Below the pieces are notes generated by a model. The model did not search any database, was not told where the DNA came from, and saw only the letters and a program-made list of their open reading frames with translations. Positions 1-8,974 of a stretch of 64,000 nucleotides of DNA are shown here, one piece after another. The DNA is from a bacterium (lineage in GTDB: Bacteria > Desulfobacterota > Binatia > DP-6), in NCBI GenBank assembly GCA_026129405.1, contig JAHCID010000003.1:371257-435256 (forward strand), written 5' to 3'. Numbering within the stretch: position 1 is the stretch's first letter; each line of letters starts with the position of its first letter. A program made the translations under genes and the position numbers.

Positions 1-143
1 CCAGGGCGTCGCGACCGTGGCGAGAACCCGGGCAGCACTGCCGCCGCCGGCAGCGGCTTCGGGCGGACCAGGTGGGGGCAGGTGAGGGCGGCCCGGCACG
101 CCGGCACCGACAGCGGGGAACGCGAGCGCACCGAAAGGTTCAC
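1..143. other. Leader upstream of the polysaccharide cluster
   Basis: This GC-rich stretch precedes the first gene. No upstream gene end, RNA gene or clear promoter could be recognised. A purine-rich GAAAGG at 133-138 is a plausible ribosome binding site for the ATG at 144. Confidence 0.3.
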
Positions 144-956
144 ATGACGATGAAAACGCTAGGAAACCGGGATCGTCGGCGCTATACGCCAACCTCGACG
201 GAATCCGCGATGTCCCCCCGTGTCTCCGCGCGAATGCTGCTCGTCGCTGCCGGCGTGGCCTGCCTCCTGGTCACCGGGTGCAGCTCCAAGCGCAGCTCGG
301 TTCCGCCCGGCGCGAACGTGGCCCCGGGCGACATCGCCGCTCTCGGTCCGGCGCCCGTTCCGGAGGTCGGCCCCGACTACCGCATCCAGGTCGGCGACGA
401 GCTCCACGTCCGCTTCCTGCACCACCCCGAGATGAACGAGCAGCTGCCGGTGCGTCCGGACGGGCGCATCTCCCTCGGCGCGACCGGCCAGATCGAGGTG
501 GTCGGTATGACGCCGGCGCAGCTCGAGACCGCCATCGTCGACAAGTCCTCCGACCGCTTGCGCAATCCGGTGGTCACGGTGGTCGTCACCAAGGTCGGTG
601 AGCAGCGCGTCTACATCGGCGGCGAGGTCGGCAAGCCTGGCTACGTCACCCTGCGCAACGACATGACGGTCCTCCAGGCGGTTCTCCAGGCGGGCGATTT
701 CCGCCGCACCGCCAAGCTCGACGGCGTCCTCCTCCTGACGCCGCAGGCGGGCGGCACGTTCAGCGCCGCGCGCGTCAACATGGAGCAGGTCGTGGACGAG
801 GGCGTGCCGGAGCGCGTGCGCCTGCGGCCCAACGACATCGTCTACGTGCCGCCGTCGACGGTCGGCGAGATGATCAACGTCGTCGACCTCTACGTGCGGG
901 GGCTCATCCCCGTCCTGCCCCGCGTCGGCGTGGGCTACTCCTTGTCGGGTAACTAG
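144..956 (+). CDS. Polysaccharide export lipoprotein (Wza/GumB-like)
   Basis: This is an outer-membrane polysaccharide export protein that would form the exit channel for the exopolysaccharide made by the following genes. A hydrophobic signal ends in the lipobox LVTGC, with the lipidated Cys at residue 46 from the chosen start. A Poly_export domain follows (starting near DYRIQVGDEL, with PDGRISL), then an SLBB domain (YIGGEVGKPGYV). The length of 270 aa is slightly short but normal for the minimal class. ATG 144 was chosen because GAAAGG lies 5 bases upstream. ATG 210 has a weaker ribosome site but would give a textbook 23-residue lipoprotein signal and may be the true start. It is the first gene of a long + strand cluster. 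Confidence 0.9.
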   Translation: MTMKTLGNRDRRRYTPTSTESAMSPRVSARMLLVAAGVACLLVTGCSSKRSSVPPGANVAPGDIAALGPAPVPEVGPDYRIQVGDELHVRFLHHPEMNEQLPVRPDGRISLGATGQIEVVGMTPAQLETAIVDKSSDRLRNPVVTVVVTKVGEQRVYIGGEVGKPGYVTLRNDMTVLQAVLQAGDFRRTAKLDGVLLLTPQAGGTFSAARVNMEQVVDEGVPERVRLRPNDIVYVPPSTVGEMINVVDLYVRGLIPVLPRVGVGYSLSGN

Positions 957-985
957 GCCCGCACACGCCAGGCAGAGGACCCCCC

Positions 986-2482
986 ATGGCCACCCTCCAG
1001 AACCTCCCCGCAGAGACGACCCTACTCCCGGCGAACCCGTCCGGGACGCCCGCCACCACGCTCGCCGCGCGCAGCTTCCTGTACGCCGTCTTCAAGCACC
1101 GGCGCCTCGTGCTCGGCGTCTTCGCGCTCGTCTTCATCGGCTCGACGATCGCCGCGTTCATGCGCCCGCGCGTATGGCTCGCGAGCTCGAAGGTGCTCGT
1201 GAAGCTGGGTGAGACGGTCCAGCTCGCACCGGCCGAAGCTCCGTCGCGCAGCATCAACCTCCCGCTCAACCAGGAGGTGGTGAAGACGGAAGCCGACATC
1301 GTGAAGAGCTACCAGGTCGTCGAGCAGGCCGTGCAGCAGCTCGGGGTGAAGCCGGAGGCGGGCGTCAGCATGGCGGAGCTGGTCGACGGGCTCCGCCGCG
1401 GGCTCGTGGTGTCGCAGACGCCGGGCACCAACATGCTCCAGATCAGCTTCATCGGGAAGAATCCCGAGCGGGCTGCGCGCATGGTGAACGCGATCACCGA
1501 CGTCTACATCAACCACCACAACAAGGTGTACCGTCGCGAGGGGCTGTACTCGTTCTACAACGAGCAGTTGCGCATCCTCGAAGTGCAGATGAAGGAGGCG
1601 CAGGAGAAGCTCCGCGCCTACCTCAAGAAGAACGACGTCGTCGATGTCGAGCAGGAGATCAAGCTGCTCTCGAACGACGCGGTTCAGCAGGAGAAGGGGT
1701 ACCGGGCCCACCGGGCCAAGATCAAGGCGATCGAGCGCAAGATGGAGCACGTCAAGGGAAACCTCGCCAAGACGCCGCCCCAGGTCGCGTTCTCGCAGGA
1801 GTTCACCTCGAACCCCACGGCCGTGGCGCTGAAGGGCGAGCTCACGAAGCTCGAGGTCGAGCGCTTCGATCTGCTGCAACGCTACCAGCCGGGCTCGCGG
1901 GAGGTGCAGGACGTCGAGGCCCGCATCGGCAGCCTGAAGAGCCGCATCCGGGGCGAGCAGAGCAGCATCCTCGGCAAGGAGACGGTGCGCAGCAACGACC
2001 TGCACACCGAGCTCCAGCGCAACCTCATGTCGCTCGAGACCCTCTACGCCGACGCGAGGGCACGCGAGCCCGCCATGCGCCGCCGCCTCGCGGCGACGCA
2101 GAAGCGGCTCCACAAGCTGCGGGATCGTCGCTTCGTGATCGCGAACCTCCAGCAGCAGGCCGAGCAGAAGAAGTACGCCTACGACCTCTATTGGAAGAAG
2201 CACGAGGAGGCCCGCATCACCGAGGCCATGACCGACCAGAGCATGGTCAACGTGAGCGTGGTCGAGCACGCCAATCCGCCCCTCGAACCGGAGAACGGCC
2301 TGCTGCTGCCGCTCCTCCTCGGTCTCGTGGGCGGTCTCGGTCTCGCCACCGCGATGGCGGTCGCCGTCGAGTACATGAACCGGCGCCTGCGCTTCGAGGA
2401 AGAGGTCGAGCGCTACCTCGAGCTCCCGGTGCTCGCCGTGATCCCCGATCTCGAGACCGCCCCCGATCTCGCGAGCGCCTGA
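986..2482 (+). CDS. Polysaccharide co-polymerase / chain-length determinant (Wzz-GumC family)
   Basis: This is an inner-membrane chain-length regulator of exopolysaccharide synthesis. It has a Wzz domain with a first membrane segment near residues 37-57, a long periplasmic coiled-coil part (about residues 190-390, rich in Glu, Lys, Gln and Leu), and a second membrane segment near 430-455. That second segment follows a Pro-rich stretch (NPPLEPENG) typical of the family. There is no fused kinase domain; the ATPase partner is the next gene. It begins 29 bases after the export lipoprotein gene, so the three genes form the usual Wza-Wzc export core. Confidence 0.9.
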   Translation: MATLQNLPAETTLLPANPSGTPATTLAARSFLYAVFKHRRLVLGVFALVFIGSTIAAFMRPRVWLASSKVLVKLGETVQLAPAEAPSRSINLPLNQEVVKTEADIVKSYQVVEQAVQQLGVKPEAGVSMAELVDGLRRGLVVSQTPGTNMLQISFIGKNPERAARMVNAITDVYINHHNKVYRREGLYSFYNEQLRILEVQMKEAQEKLRAYLKKNDVVDVEQEIKLLSNDAVQQEKGYRAHRAKIKAIERKMEHVKGNLAKTPPQVAFSQEFTSNPTAVALKGELTKLEVERFDLLQRYQPGSREVQDVEARIGSLKSRIRGEQSSILGKETVRSNDLHTELQRNLMSLETLYADARAREPAMRRRLAATQKRLHKLRDRRFVIANLQQQAEQKKYAYDLYWKKHEEARITEAMTDQSMVNVSVVEHANPPLEPENGLLLPLLLGLVGGLGLATAMAVAVEYMNRRLRFEEEVERYLELPVLAVIPDLETAPDLASA

Positions 2483-2499
2483 CACCGGAGGCCCCACAG

Positions 2500-3378
2500 A
2501 TGAGCAAGATCTACGAAGCCCTGAAGAAGCTCGAAGCCGAACGCCACGGCGCCACCGAGACCAACGGTCACGGGAACGGTCATGGCAACGGTAACGGCAA
2601 CGGGAATGGCAACGGCCATCACGCCAACGGCCACGGCAACGGCAAGCGCCGCGGCTGGCAGGATGCGATCCAGTGGCTGTTCCAGGGCAACGGACCTCGG
2701 CGCGGGCGCAACGGCGGGCCGGTGGTGAACTTCGAGCTCGCCCCCGATGCCGAGGAGGCCTACCAGCGCCTCGGCACCAACCTCCTCGTCGGCCCCGGCA
2801 TCGAGGTGGAGGCGCCGCCGAAGCTGCTGGGCATGGTCGCGTCGCGCCACGGCGAGGGCACCACGACGACGGCCGCGGTGCTGTCGTCCATCCTCGTGCG
2901 ACGTCGCGGCGGCCGCGTCGCGGTGGTCGAGGCGAACTTCCGTTCGCCGGGCTTCGAGACCGCGTTCGGCATCAAGCGCAACGGCGGGCTCGCCGAGCTC
3001 GTGCGCGGCGAGCACACGCTCGCCGAGGTCGCCCAGGCCACGCCGATCCCGCAGCTGTTCGCCATCGGGTGCGGACACAGTGACCAGTCGCCGTCGGCGA
3101 TCTTCGACGCCCCCGGCTTCGCGACCGCGCTCACGCAGCTGCGCGAGCACTTCGACTTCGTGATCTTCGATCTGCCGCCGGTGAACGTCTACGGCGACTC
3201 GCTCATCATCGGGCCGCGCCTCGACGCCGCCATCATCGTGATCGAGGCCGACGCCACGCGCATCCCCGAGGTGGAGCGCGCGCGACGCACGCTCGAGCGC
3301 TCCGGCGTGCGCTTCGTGGGCTCGGTGTTGAACCGGCGTCGCAACTACATCCCCGCCTTCCTCGAGGAGATGCTCTGA
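2500..3378 (+). CDS. CpsD/CapB-like tyrosine autokinase homologue with degenerate nucleotide site
   Basis: The 292-aa protein starts MSKIYEALKKLE, a motif common in tyrosine kinases of polysaccharide/PEP-CTERM loci. A His-Gly-Asn-rich linker follows (residues 23-48), then a P-loop ATPase fold. The Walker A segment reads SRHGEGTTTT (residues 116-124), so the lysine expected after GEG is Thr121. The A' motif reads VVEANFRSP where an Asp is usual. Walker B-like FDFVIFDLPP is kept. The C-terminus has one Tyr rather than a tyrosine cluster. ATP hydrolysis and autophosphorylation are therefore doubtful. It probably still docks on the co-polymerase encoded 17 bases upstream. ATG 2500 is preceded by a weak purine stretch (CCGGAGG). 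Confidence 0.8.
   Translation: MSKIYEALKKLEAERHGATETNGHGNGHGNGNGNGNGNGHHANGHGNGKRRGWQDAIQWLFQGNGPRRGRNGGPVVNFELAPDAEEAYQRLGTNLLVGPGIEVEAPPKLLGMVASRHGEGTTTTAAVLSSILVRRRGGRVAVVEANFRSPGFETAFGIKRNGGLAELVRGEHTLAEVAQATPIPQLFAIGCGHSDQSPSAIFDAPGFATALTQLREHFDFVIFDLPPVNVYGDSLIIGPRLDAAIIVIEADATRIPEVERARRTLERSGVRFVGSVLNRRRNYIPAFLEEML
2566..2643 (+). repeat. Low-complexity His-Gly-Asn codon repeat
   Basis: Repeated GGYAAYGG-type hexamers encode an alternating Gly-Asn/His-Gly-Asn stretch (kinase-homologue residues 23-48). It lies between the N-terminal helix and the ATPase domain and is likely a flexible, possibly metal-binding, linker. Confidence 0.6.
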
Positions 3379-3414
3379 GGCGCGCCGGCACCTCTGCCGG
3401 TGCCCGCCCATAGC

Positions 3415-4899
3415 ATGCCCGTGTCCGCCGCCGCTGGCCGCTCGCCCGCCGGCACGCCGGCGATCCTTCGTCTGATCGCTGCGCTGGCGTTCCCGTTGAT
3501 CGCCGCCATGACGGTGGCGGGCACTTATCTCAACAAAGAGGTCATCATCACGGCGGGCTGGCTCGCGCTGAGCCTCGCCGGCTTCCTCTTCGTCCGCCCG
3601 GTCGTGGGTATCGCGGTCATGACCGCGGCCTTCCTGCTCGCCGCCTATCCGACGCTGCTGCAGACCCTCGGCTTCCTCACGATCAACAACCTGCTCGGGC
3701 TGTGCTTCGTGGCCTTGCTCGGGCTGCGCATCCTCGAGACCCGCGATCTGTCGTTCCTCAAGGTCAAGCAGGTCCGCATCCTGCTGCTGATCGGGGCGCT
3801 GCTCATCATCGGCTACTTCGTCGCCGACTGGAACTTCCCGCTGCTGACGCAGACGCGCGGGCGCGGGAAGATCATCGATAAGACCAGCGACATGGGCCAC
3901 AACTTCGTCGCCCGCCTGGTCTTCCTGATCTTCTTCTGCGTGTTCGTGCGCAGCCGCTCCGACATCAAGGTCGTCTTCGTCGTCTTCATGCTCGCGCTCT
4001 TCGCGGCGGTGCCGTCGGCGCTCTTGAACTGGGCCAGCGGCAACCTGAACCGCGGCTTTCGCGCCGCGGCCAGCGTGACCGCGGGCGCCAATCCGAACCG
4101 CCTCGCCATGATCTGCCTCATGGAGGTCGCCTGCTGGTGGTTCTGGGCGCACTCCCGGCCCGGCTCGTTCCGCCGCATGCTTGCCGCGGCGGCCATGGGC
4201 GCCTCCGTCATGGTGCTCCTCGCGACCGGGTCCCGCAGCGGGCTGCTCGGGCTGGGCCTGCTCGGCGTGCTTCTGCAGACCGGGCCGCGCAGCTATCGCG
4301 TGCCGACGTTCCACATCGGCCTCCTCATTGCGGCGGGCGCCTTCGCCGTCGCCACGATGGTGCCCGCCGAGAGCTGGACGCGCATGACGACGTTCAATCC
4401 CGAGAAGGGCGAGATCGGCGCCTCGTCGAACAAGATGCGCGAGGAGACCCTCGAGCGCGCGTGGCAGATCTCGATGGACTATCCGCTCTTCGGGATCGGC
4501 CTCGGAAACTTCCGCGAGGTGTCACGCCAGGTGTACCTCGACAGCTATTTTCGCCCCCCGCACAACTCGTATCTCTGGGCCATGTCGGAGGGCGGCATCT
4601 TCGTACTGGCAGCCTACCTCTGGCTGTTCTGGGTGACCTGGAAAGACCTGCGCACCATCAAACGCCTCGCCCACCGCGATCAGGAGATCGCGGCGTGGGC
4701 GCAAGCGGTGCGGGTGCTCTTCATCTTGTACTTCTTCTTCTCGGGGTTCGCCGACTTGTGGCTGAACCCGATCACCTACGTGCTGCTCGGCCTCGTGATC
4801 ACGATGCGCCAGTACGTCGAGAGCCTGCCGGCGGTGCATGAGACGACCATCGTGCAGCGCCCCGGCCAGCGACGCATCGGCACGAGGGCCGTGGCGTGA
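3415..4899 (+). CDS. O-antigen ligase / Wzy polymerase-like membrane protein
   Basis: This polytopic inner-membrane protein of 494 aa has about a dozen predicted helices. It carries hallmarks of the O-antigen ligase/Wzy_C family: a GSRSGLLGLG segment near the middle, a FGIGLGNF motif at the start of the large periplasmic loop, and PHNSYLWAMSEGG after it. It should polymerise or ligate lipid-linked oligosaccharides on the periplasmic face. ATG 3415 was chosen; GTG 3400 is also in frame. The stop overlaps the next start (GTGA), which implies translational coupling. Whether it acts as polymerase or ligase cannot be told from sequence. Confidence 0.85.
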   Translation: MPVSAAAGRSPAGTPAILRLIAALAFPLIAAMTVAGTYLNKEVIITAGWLALSLAGFLFVRPVVGIAVMTAAFLLAAYPTLLQTLGFLTINNLLGLCFVALLGLRILETRDLSFLKVKQVRILLLIGALLIIGYFVADWNFPLLTQTRGRGKIIDKTSDMGHNFVARLVFLIFFCVFVRSRSDIKVVFVVFMLALFAAVPSALLNWASGNLNRGFRAAASVTAGANPNRLAMICLMEVACWWFWAHSRPGSFRRMLAAAAMGASVMVLLATGSRSGLLGLGLLGVLLQTGPRSYRVPTFHIGLLIAAGAFAVATMVPAESWTRMTTFNPEKGEIGASSNKMREETLERAWQISMDYPLFGIGLGNFREVSRQVYLDSYFRPPHNSYLWAMSEGGIFVLAAYLWLFWVTWKDLRTIKRLAHRDQEIAAWAQAVRVLFILYFFFSGFADLWLNPITYVLLGLVITMRQYVESLPAVHETTIVQRPGQRRIGTRAVA

Positions 4900-6038
4900 C
4901 CATCCGCATCGCCTTCTTCGCGCCGCTGCTCGCCACCGGCGGTACCCAGCGCCACCTCCAGCAGATCCTGGCGCTGCTCGACCGCCGGCGTTTCGAGCCC
5001 GTGGTGGTCACCCTGAAACCCGGCGGCGAGATCGAGGGCGAGCTGCGCGCCGCGGGCGTACCGGTGATGTGCCTCGGCATGGGCACCCGGCTCGGGGCGC
5101 CGAGCTCCGTGCGCGGCGTGCTGCGCGGCGCCCGGGCGCTGCGCCGCGCACGCGTCGACGTGGTGCACGGCTACCAGTGGCGGCCGGCGCTGATCGGGAC
5201 CGTCGTCGGACGGCTCGCGGGCGCGCGGCTCATGCTGGCGAGCAAGCGCAGCCTCACCGGCGACGACTCGCGCGCGCGCCACGCCTGGCGCCGCATCGCC
5301 CGGCGCGTCGACACCGTGATCGTGAACGCCGATGTGCTCCGCAACGAGGGCGAAGCGCAGGGCATGCGGGCGCGCTGGATGCTGCTCCAGAACGGCGTCG
5401 AGGTGGACCACTTCGACGTCGGCCCCCCGGACCCGGCCGCGCGCGCCGCGCTCGGCCTCGATCGCGAGCGACCGGTGGTGGCGACCGTCGGGCGGCTCGA
5501 AGGGCGCAAGGGGCAGGACGTCCTCGTCGCCGCCACGCGCCCACTGCTCGCGACGGCGGGGGAGCGGCCGCCGCAGATCCTCATCGTGGGCGACGGCCCG
5601 CTGCGCAACGCCCTCGCGGCACAGGCACGCGAGCTCGGCGTCGCCGCGAGCGTCCACTTCGCCGGCACGCTCGCCGACGTGCGCCCCGCGCTGGCGGCGA
5701 CCGACGTCTTCGTCCTCCCGTCGCGCGAGGAGGGGATGTCGAACGCGCTCATGGAGGCGATGGCGGCGGCACGCCCCGTCGTCGCCACCGCCGTCGGCGG
5801 CAATCCCGAGGTGCTCGCGGGCGGACGGTTGGGCCGGTTGGTGCCGCCCGACGACGCTCCGGCGCTGGCCGACGCGATCCGCGATCTGCTGGCCGATCCT
5901 GCCGCCGCCGGGGGGCTCGGCGCGGCGGCGCGCGCCCACGCCACCGCCCACTGGAGCGCCGCCGCCCAGGTGTCGCGGCTCGAAGCGCTCTACGCGGAGC
6001 GGCTCGCAGCACGGGGCGGACGCCGGAGGGCCGCATGA
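4896..6038 (+). CDS. Glycosyltransferase family 4 (GT-B fold)
   Basis: This is a 380-aa retaining sugar transferase for exopolysaccharide assembly. The N-terminal half has the GGTQRHL loop typical of GT4 acceptor domains. The C-terminal half has GRLEGRKGQD and the donor-binding EGMSNALMEAMA segment (E-x7-E pattern), followed by PVVAT. GTG 4896 overlaps the previous stop as GTGA, and its own stop overlaps the next gene as ATGA. The donor sugar is unknown. Confidence 0.88.
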   Translation: MTIRIAFFAPLLATGGTQRHLQQILALLDRRRFEPVVVTLKPGGEIEGELRAAGVPVMCLGMGTRLGAPSSVRGVLRGARALRRARVDVVHGYQWRPALIGTVVGRLAGARLMLASKRSLTGDDSRARHAWRRIARRVDTVIVNADVLRNEGEAQGMRARWMLLQNGVEVDHFDVGPPDPAARAALGLDRERPVVATVGRLEGRKGQDVLVAATRPLLATAGERPPQILIVGDGPLRNALAAQARELGVAASVHFAGTLADVRPALAATDVFVLPSREEGMSNALMEAMAAARPVVATAVGGNPEVLAGGRLGRLVPPDDAPALADAIRDLLADPAAAGGLGAAARAHATAHWSAAAQVSRLEALYAERLAARGGRRRAA

Positions 6039-6823
6039 GGCCGCGCGCCGCGGTGTTCTGCCTGCACGACATCGTGCCGGCCGAGCGCATCCCCGAGGTC
6101 CCGGTCACACACCGGCCGTACGCGCTGACGCCCGCCGAGTTCCGCGCCCTCCTCATGGCGACCATCGACGGCGGCCGGCGTGCGGTGCCGGTGTCGCAGG
6201 TGCCGGCCGAGCTCGGCGGCGGCTTCTTCGCGCTCACCTTCGACGACGGCTGCGCGAGCGACTACCGCGAGGCCTTCCCGGTGCTGTCCGAGCTCGGCAT
6301 GCGAGCCACGTTCTTCGTCGTGCCGACGCTGGTCGAGACCGCGGGCTACGTCACCTGGCGCGAGCTGCGCGAGATGGTCGCGGGCGGCATGGAGATCGGC
6401 AGCCATTCGATGACCCATCCGTTCCTGCACGACCTCGACGCCGCCGGCGTGCGGCGTGAGTTCGGCGACTCGAAACGGGCCATCGAGGATCGTCTCGGGC
6501 AGGCCGTGCGCTCCGCGTCGCTGCCGCGCGGCTGGGAGCCGCCGCAGTTCGAGGACGTGCTCGGCGAGCTCGGCTACCGCGTGTTCTGCACCAGCCGGGT
6601 GGGATGGTGGTATCCGGGCGCCCGGCCGCTGCGCATGCCGCGGGTCGCAGTCCGCCGCGGCATGGAGCCCGACGAGTTCACCGCCATCGTCAACGCCGAG
6701 CCGCGGTCGCTCTGGCGGATGCAGGCCATCGAGGCGGCGAAGAACGCCGCCAAGGCCTGCCTCGGCAACGGCGGCTGGCAGCGGCTGCGCGCACCGCTCC
6801 TGGCCCTGCGGGAGCGGGTCTGA
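6035..6823 (+). CDS. Polysaccharide deacetylase family protein (first of two)
   Basis: This 262-aa NodB-homology protein has the catalytic and metal-binding motif TFDDGCASDY and the second motif HSMTHPFL (H-x3-H). It likely removes N- or O-acetyl groups from a glycan intermediate. No signal peptide is evident, so it may act in the cytoplasm or at the membrane. It sits in a chain of four genes joined by ATGA or TGATG overlaps. Its C-terminus lacks the extended tail of the second deacetylase in this cluster. Confidence 0.85.
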   Translation: MRPRAAVFCLHDIVPAERIPEVPVTHRPYALTPAEFRALLMATIDGGRRAVPVSQVPAELGGGFFALTFDDGCASDYREAFPVLSELGMRATFFVVPTLVETAGYVTWRELREMVAGGMEIGSHSMTHPFLHDLDAAGVRREFGDSKRAIEDRLGQAVRSASLPRGWEPPQFEDVLGELGYRVFCTSRVGWWYPGARPLRMPRVAVRRGMEPDEFTAIVNAEPRSLWRMQAIEAAKNAAKACLGNGGWQRLRAPLLALRERV

Positions 6824-7962
6824 TGGCGACGGTCCTCTTCGTCGCGGCGCTGCTCACCATCGTGTGGGTCTACGCCGGCTATCCCGTGTTCCTCGGCCTC
6901 GTCGCCCGCTTGCGCCGCAAGCCCGTGGCGAAGGCGCCGATCGAGCCGATGGTCTCGCTCGTCATCTGCGCCTACAACGAGGAGCGCGACATCCGCCGCA
7001 AGCTGGAGGAGGTCACCGCCGCCGACTACCCGGCCGACCGCCTCGAGATCATCGTCGCCTCCGACGGCTCGACCGACGCCACCGACGACATCGTGCGCGA
7101 GTTCGCGCCGCGCGTGCGCCTGCTGCGGGTCGAGGGGCGTGGCGGCAAAACCGTGGCGCAGAACTTCGCGGTCACGCAGGCGGTCGGCGAGATCCTCGTC
7201 TTCTCCGACGTCACCACCGTCTACACGCCGACGACCATCCGGGCGATGGTCGAGAACTTCGCCGACCCGTGCGTCGGCTGCGTGGGCGGCGACCTGCACT
7301 ACGAGAAGGAGCCGCGCAACACGTCGGCCGAGGGGCGCGCGCTCTTCTGGTCCTACGAGCGGCAGCTGCGCATCTGGGAGAGCCAGGTGCACTCGATCAT
7401 CGGCGTCGCCGGGTGCGTCTACGCGATGCGGAAGTCGCTCTACGTCCCGCTCGACCGCGCCGCCATCAGCGACTTCATCCAACCCGGCAAGGTGACGGAG
7501 CGCGGCTGGCGGACCGTGCTCGAGCCCGAGGCGCTGGCCTTCGAGCCCGTAGAGTCGGTCAGCCTCGGCGAGGAGCTCAACCGCCGGGCGCGCATCATCA
7601 CCCGCGGCCTGCGCGGCGCCTTCCACATGCCGGCGCTGCTGAACCCGCTCCGGCATCCCTGGTTCGCGATCGAGCTGTGGTCCCACCGCGTGCTGCGCTG
7701 GCTGATCCCGGTGTTCCTGATCGTCCTCTTCCTCGCGAGCGCGGCGCTGGCGGGCGAGGGCGCGTCCTATCGGCTGGCGTTCCTCGGGCAGCTCGCCGTC
7801 TACGGCTCGGGGCTCCTCGGCTTCGCGCTCGAGCGCCTGCGCATCCGCGTCCCCGGGCTCTTCGTCCCGCTCTACTTCTGCGTCGTGAACCTTGCGCCGC
7901 TGATCGCGCTCACGCGCCTCGCGCGCGGCGAGCGCAACGTGGTCTGGGAAACGGGCCGATGA
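6823..7962 (+). CDS. Membrane glycosyltransferase family 2
   Basis: This 379-aa processive-type GT2 starts with one membrane helix, followed by the catalytic domain (VICAYNEERDI, ASDGSTDAT, FSDVTT as the DxD-like site). A C-terminal hydrophobic part has about three more helices. A RARIITRGLRG segment occupies the place of the QxxRW region. It resembles enzymes that extend polysaccharides at the inner membrane. The start ATG 6823 overlaps the stop of the deacetylase gene by one base, and the end overlaps the next gene as ATGA. Confidence 0.87.
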   Translation: MATVLFVAALLTIVWVYAGYPVFLGLVARLRRKPVAKAPIEPMVSLVICAYNEERDIRRKLEEVTAADYPADRLEIIVASDGSTDATDDIVREFAPRVRLLRVEGRGGKTVAQNFAVTQAVGEILVFSDVTTVYTPTTIRAMVENFADPCVGCVGGDLHYEKEPRNTSAEGRALFWSYERQLRIWESQVHSIIGVAGCVYAMRKSLYVPLDRAAISDFIQPGKVTERGWRTVLEPEALAFEPVESVSLGEELNRRARIITRGLRGAFHMPALLNPLRHPWFAIELWSHRVLRWLIPVFLIVLFLASAALAGEGASYRLAFLGQLAVYGSGLLGFALERLRIRVPGLFVPLYFCVVNLAPLIALTRLARGERNVVWETGR

Positions 7963-8963
7963 GCGGCCCCCTGGTGAAGCGCCTGCTGTGGCACTCGGGC
8001 CTGCTGTCGCTGGCCCGCCTGGCGCGGCAGCGGGTGCGCGGCGTCATCCTGCGCTACCACGCGCTGACGCCCGACGGGCGCGACGTGCCCTACGCGGCCC
8101 CCGACATCTGCCTCCCGGCGCCGCTGTTCCGCCTGCAGATGGGCTTCGTGAAGCGCGCGTACCGTGTCGTCACCCTCGACGAGATCGTCGCCGCCCTCGC
8201 CGCCGGCGGCAAGCTGCCGCCCCGAGCCCTCGCCATCACCTTCGACGACGGCTACGCCGACAACTACCACCTCGGGCTGCCGATCCTGCGCGAGCTCCGG
8301 CTGCCCGCCGCCGTGTACGTCGCGACCGGCGGCATCGACGACGGCGTGCCGTTCTGGGTAGGCGCGGTACGCGCCCTCGCGATCCGGGCCGAAGGTCCGG
8401 CCCTCGAGATGCCGGGACGCGAGCCGATCCCGTTGGGTGCGCCGTCGGAGCGGGGACCGGCCATCAAGGCGCTCACGCGCGCGCTGGTGCCGCTCACGGC
8501 GCCGGAGCGCGAGGCGTTGCTCGCGGCGACCGCGGCAGGTGCCGGCGTCGACCTCCGCCGGCTCCTCGCAGGCACCATGCTGACGCGCACGCAGATTCGT
8601 GAGCTGGCGGCCGCCGGCTGGACGATCGGCGCGCACACCGTGACGCACTCGAACGTCGCGCTCGCCGATCCCGCCGACGCCGAAGCGGACATCATGACGT
8701 CGCGCGACACGCTCGCAGCCATCACGGGCGCACAGGTGTGCCACTTCTGCTACCCGAACACCGGCGGCGCGCACCGCTACTTCGGCCCCGAGGTCGCGGC
8801 GATCCTCAAGCGGGGCGGGTTCAAATCCGCCACGACGTCGCGCCCCGGCGCGCTCCGCCCCGGCGCGGATCCGTTCTTGCTCCCGCGACTCGGCGTCTCT
8901 CCGCGGCTCGGCCCGGTGGTCGAGCTGGCCGCAGCCCTCGAGCGACAGCGACTCGCAGCCTAG
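7959..8963 (+). CDS. Polysaccharide deacetylase family protein (second)
   Basis: This 334-aa NodB-type deacetylase has ILRYHAL near the N-terminus, then TFDDGYADNY (catalytic Asp and metal Asp) and HTVTHSN (metal His pair). It is longer than its upstream neighbour and of the class often found beside exosortase-type polysaccharide clusters. Two deacetylases in one cluster suggest that two different glycan positions are deacetylated, or that one acts on the lipid-linked intermediate. It is coupled to the preceding GT2 by an ATGA overlap. Confidence 0.86.
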   Translation: MSGPLVKRLLWHSGLLSLARLARQRVRGVILRYHALTPDGRDVPYAAPDICLPAPLFRLQMGFVKRAYRVVTLDEIVAALAAGGKLPPRALAITFDDGYADNYHLGLPILRELRLPAAVYVATGGIDDGVPFWVGAVRALAIRAEGPALEMPGREPIPLGAPSERGPAIKALTRALVPLTAPEREALLAATAAGAGVDLRRLLAGTMLTRTQIRELAAAGWTIGAHTVTHSNVALADPADAEADIMTSRDTLAAITGAQVCHFCYPNTGGAHRYFGPEVAAILKRGGFKSATTSRPGALRPGADPFLLPRLGVSPRLGPVVELAAALERQRLAA

Positions 8964-8974
8964 GACCGCAGATC

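Noticed and set aside
2566-2643. Short regular repeats as a CRISPR-like array
   Set aside because: The repeats are codon-based, without spacers, inside a coding frame.
2413-4314. A 633-codon minus-strand frame opposite the kinase and ligase genes
   Set aside because: It is His/Glu/Arg-biased antisense sequence with no motif, while the plus-strand genes have clear family features.
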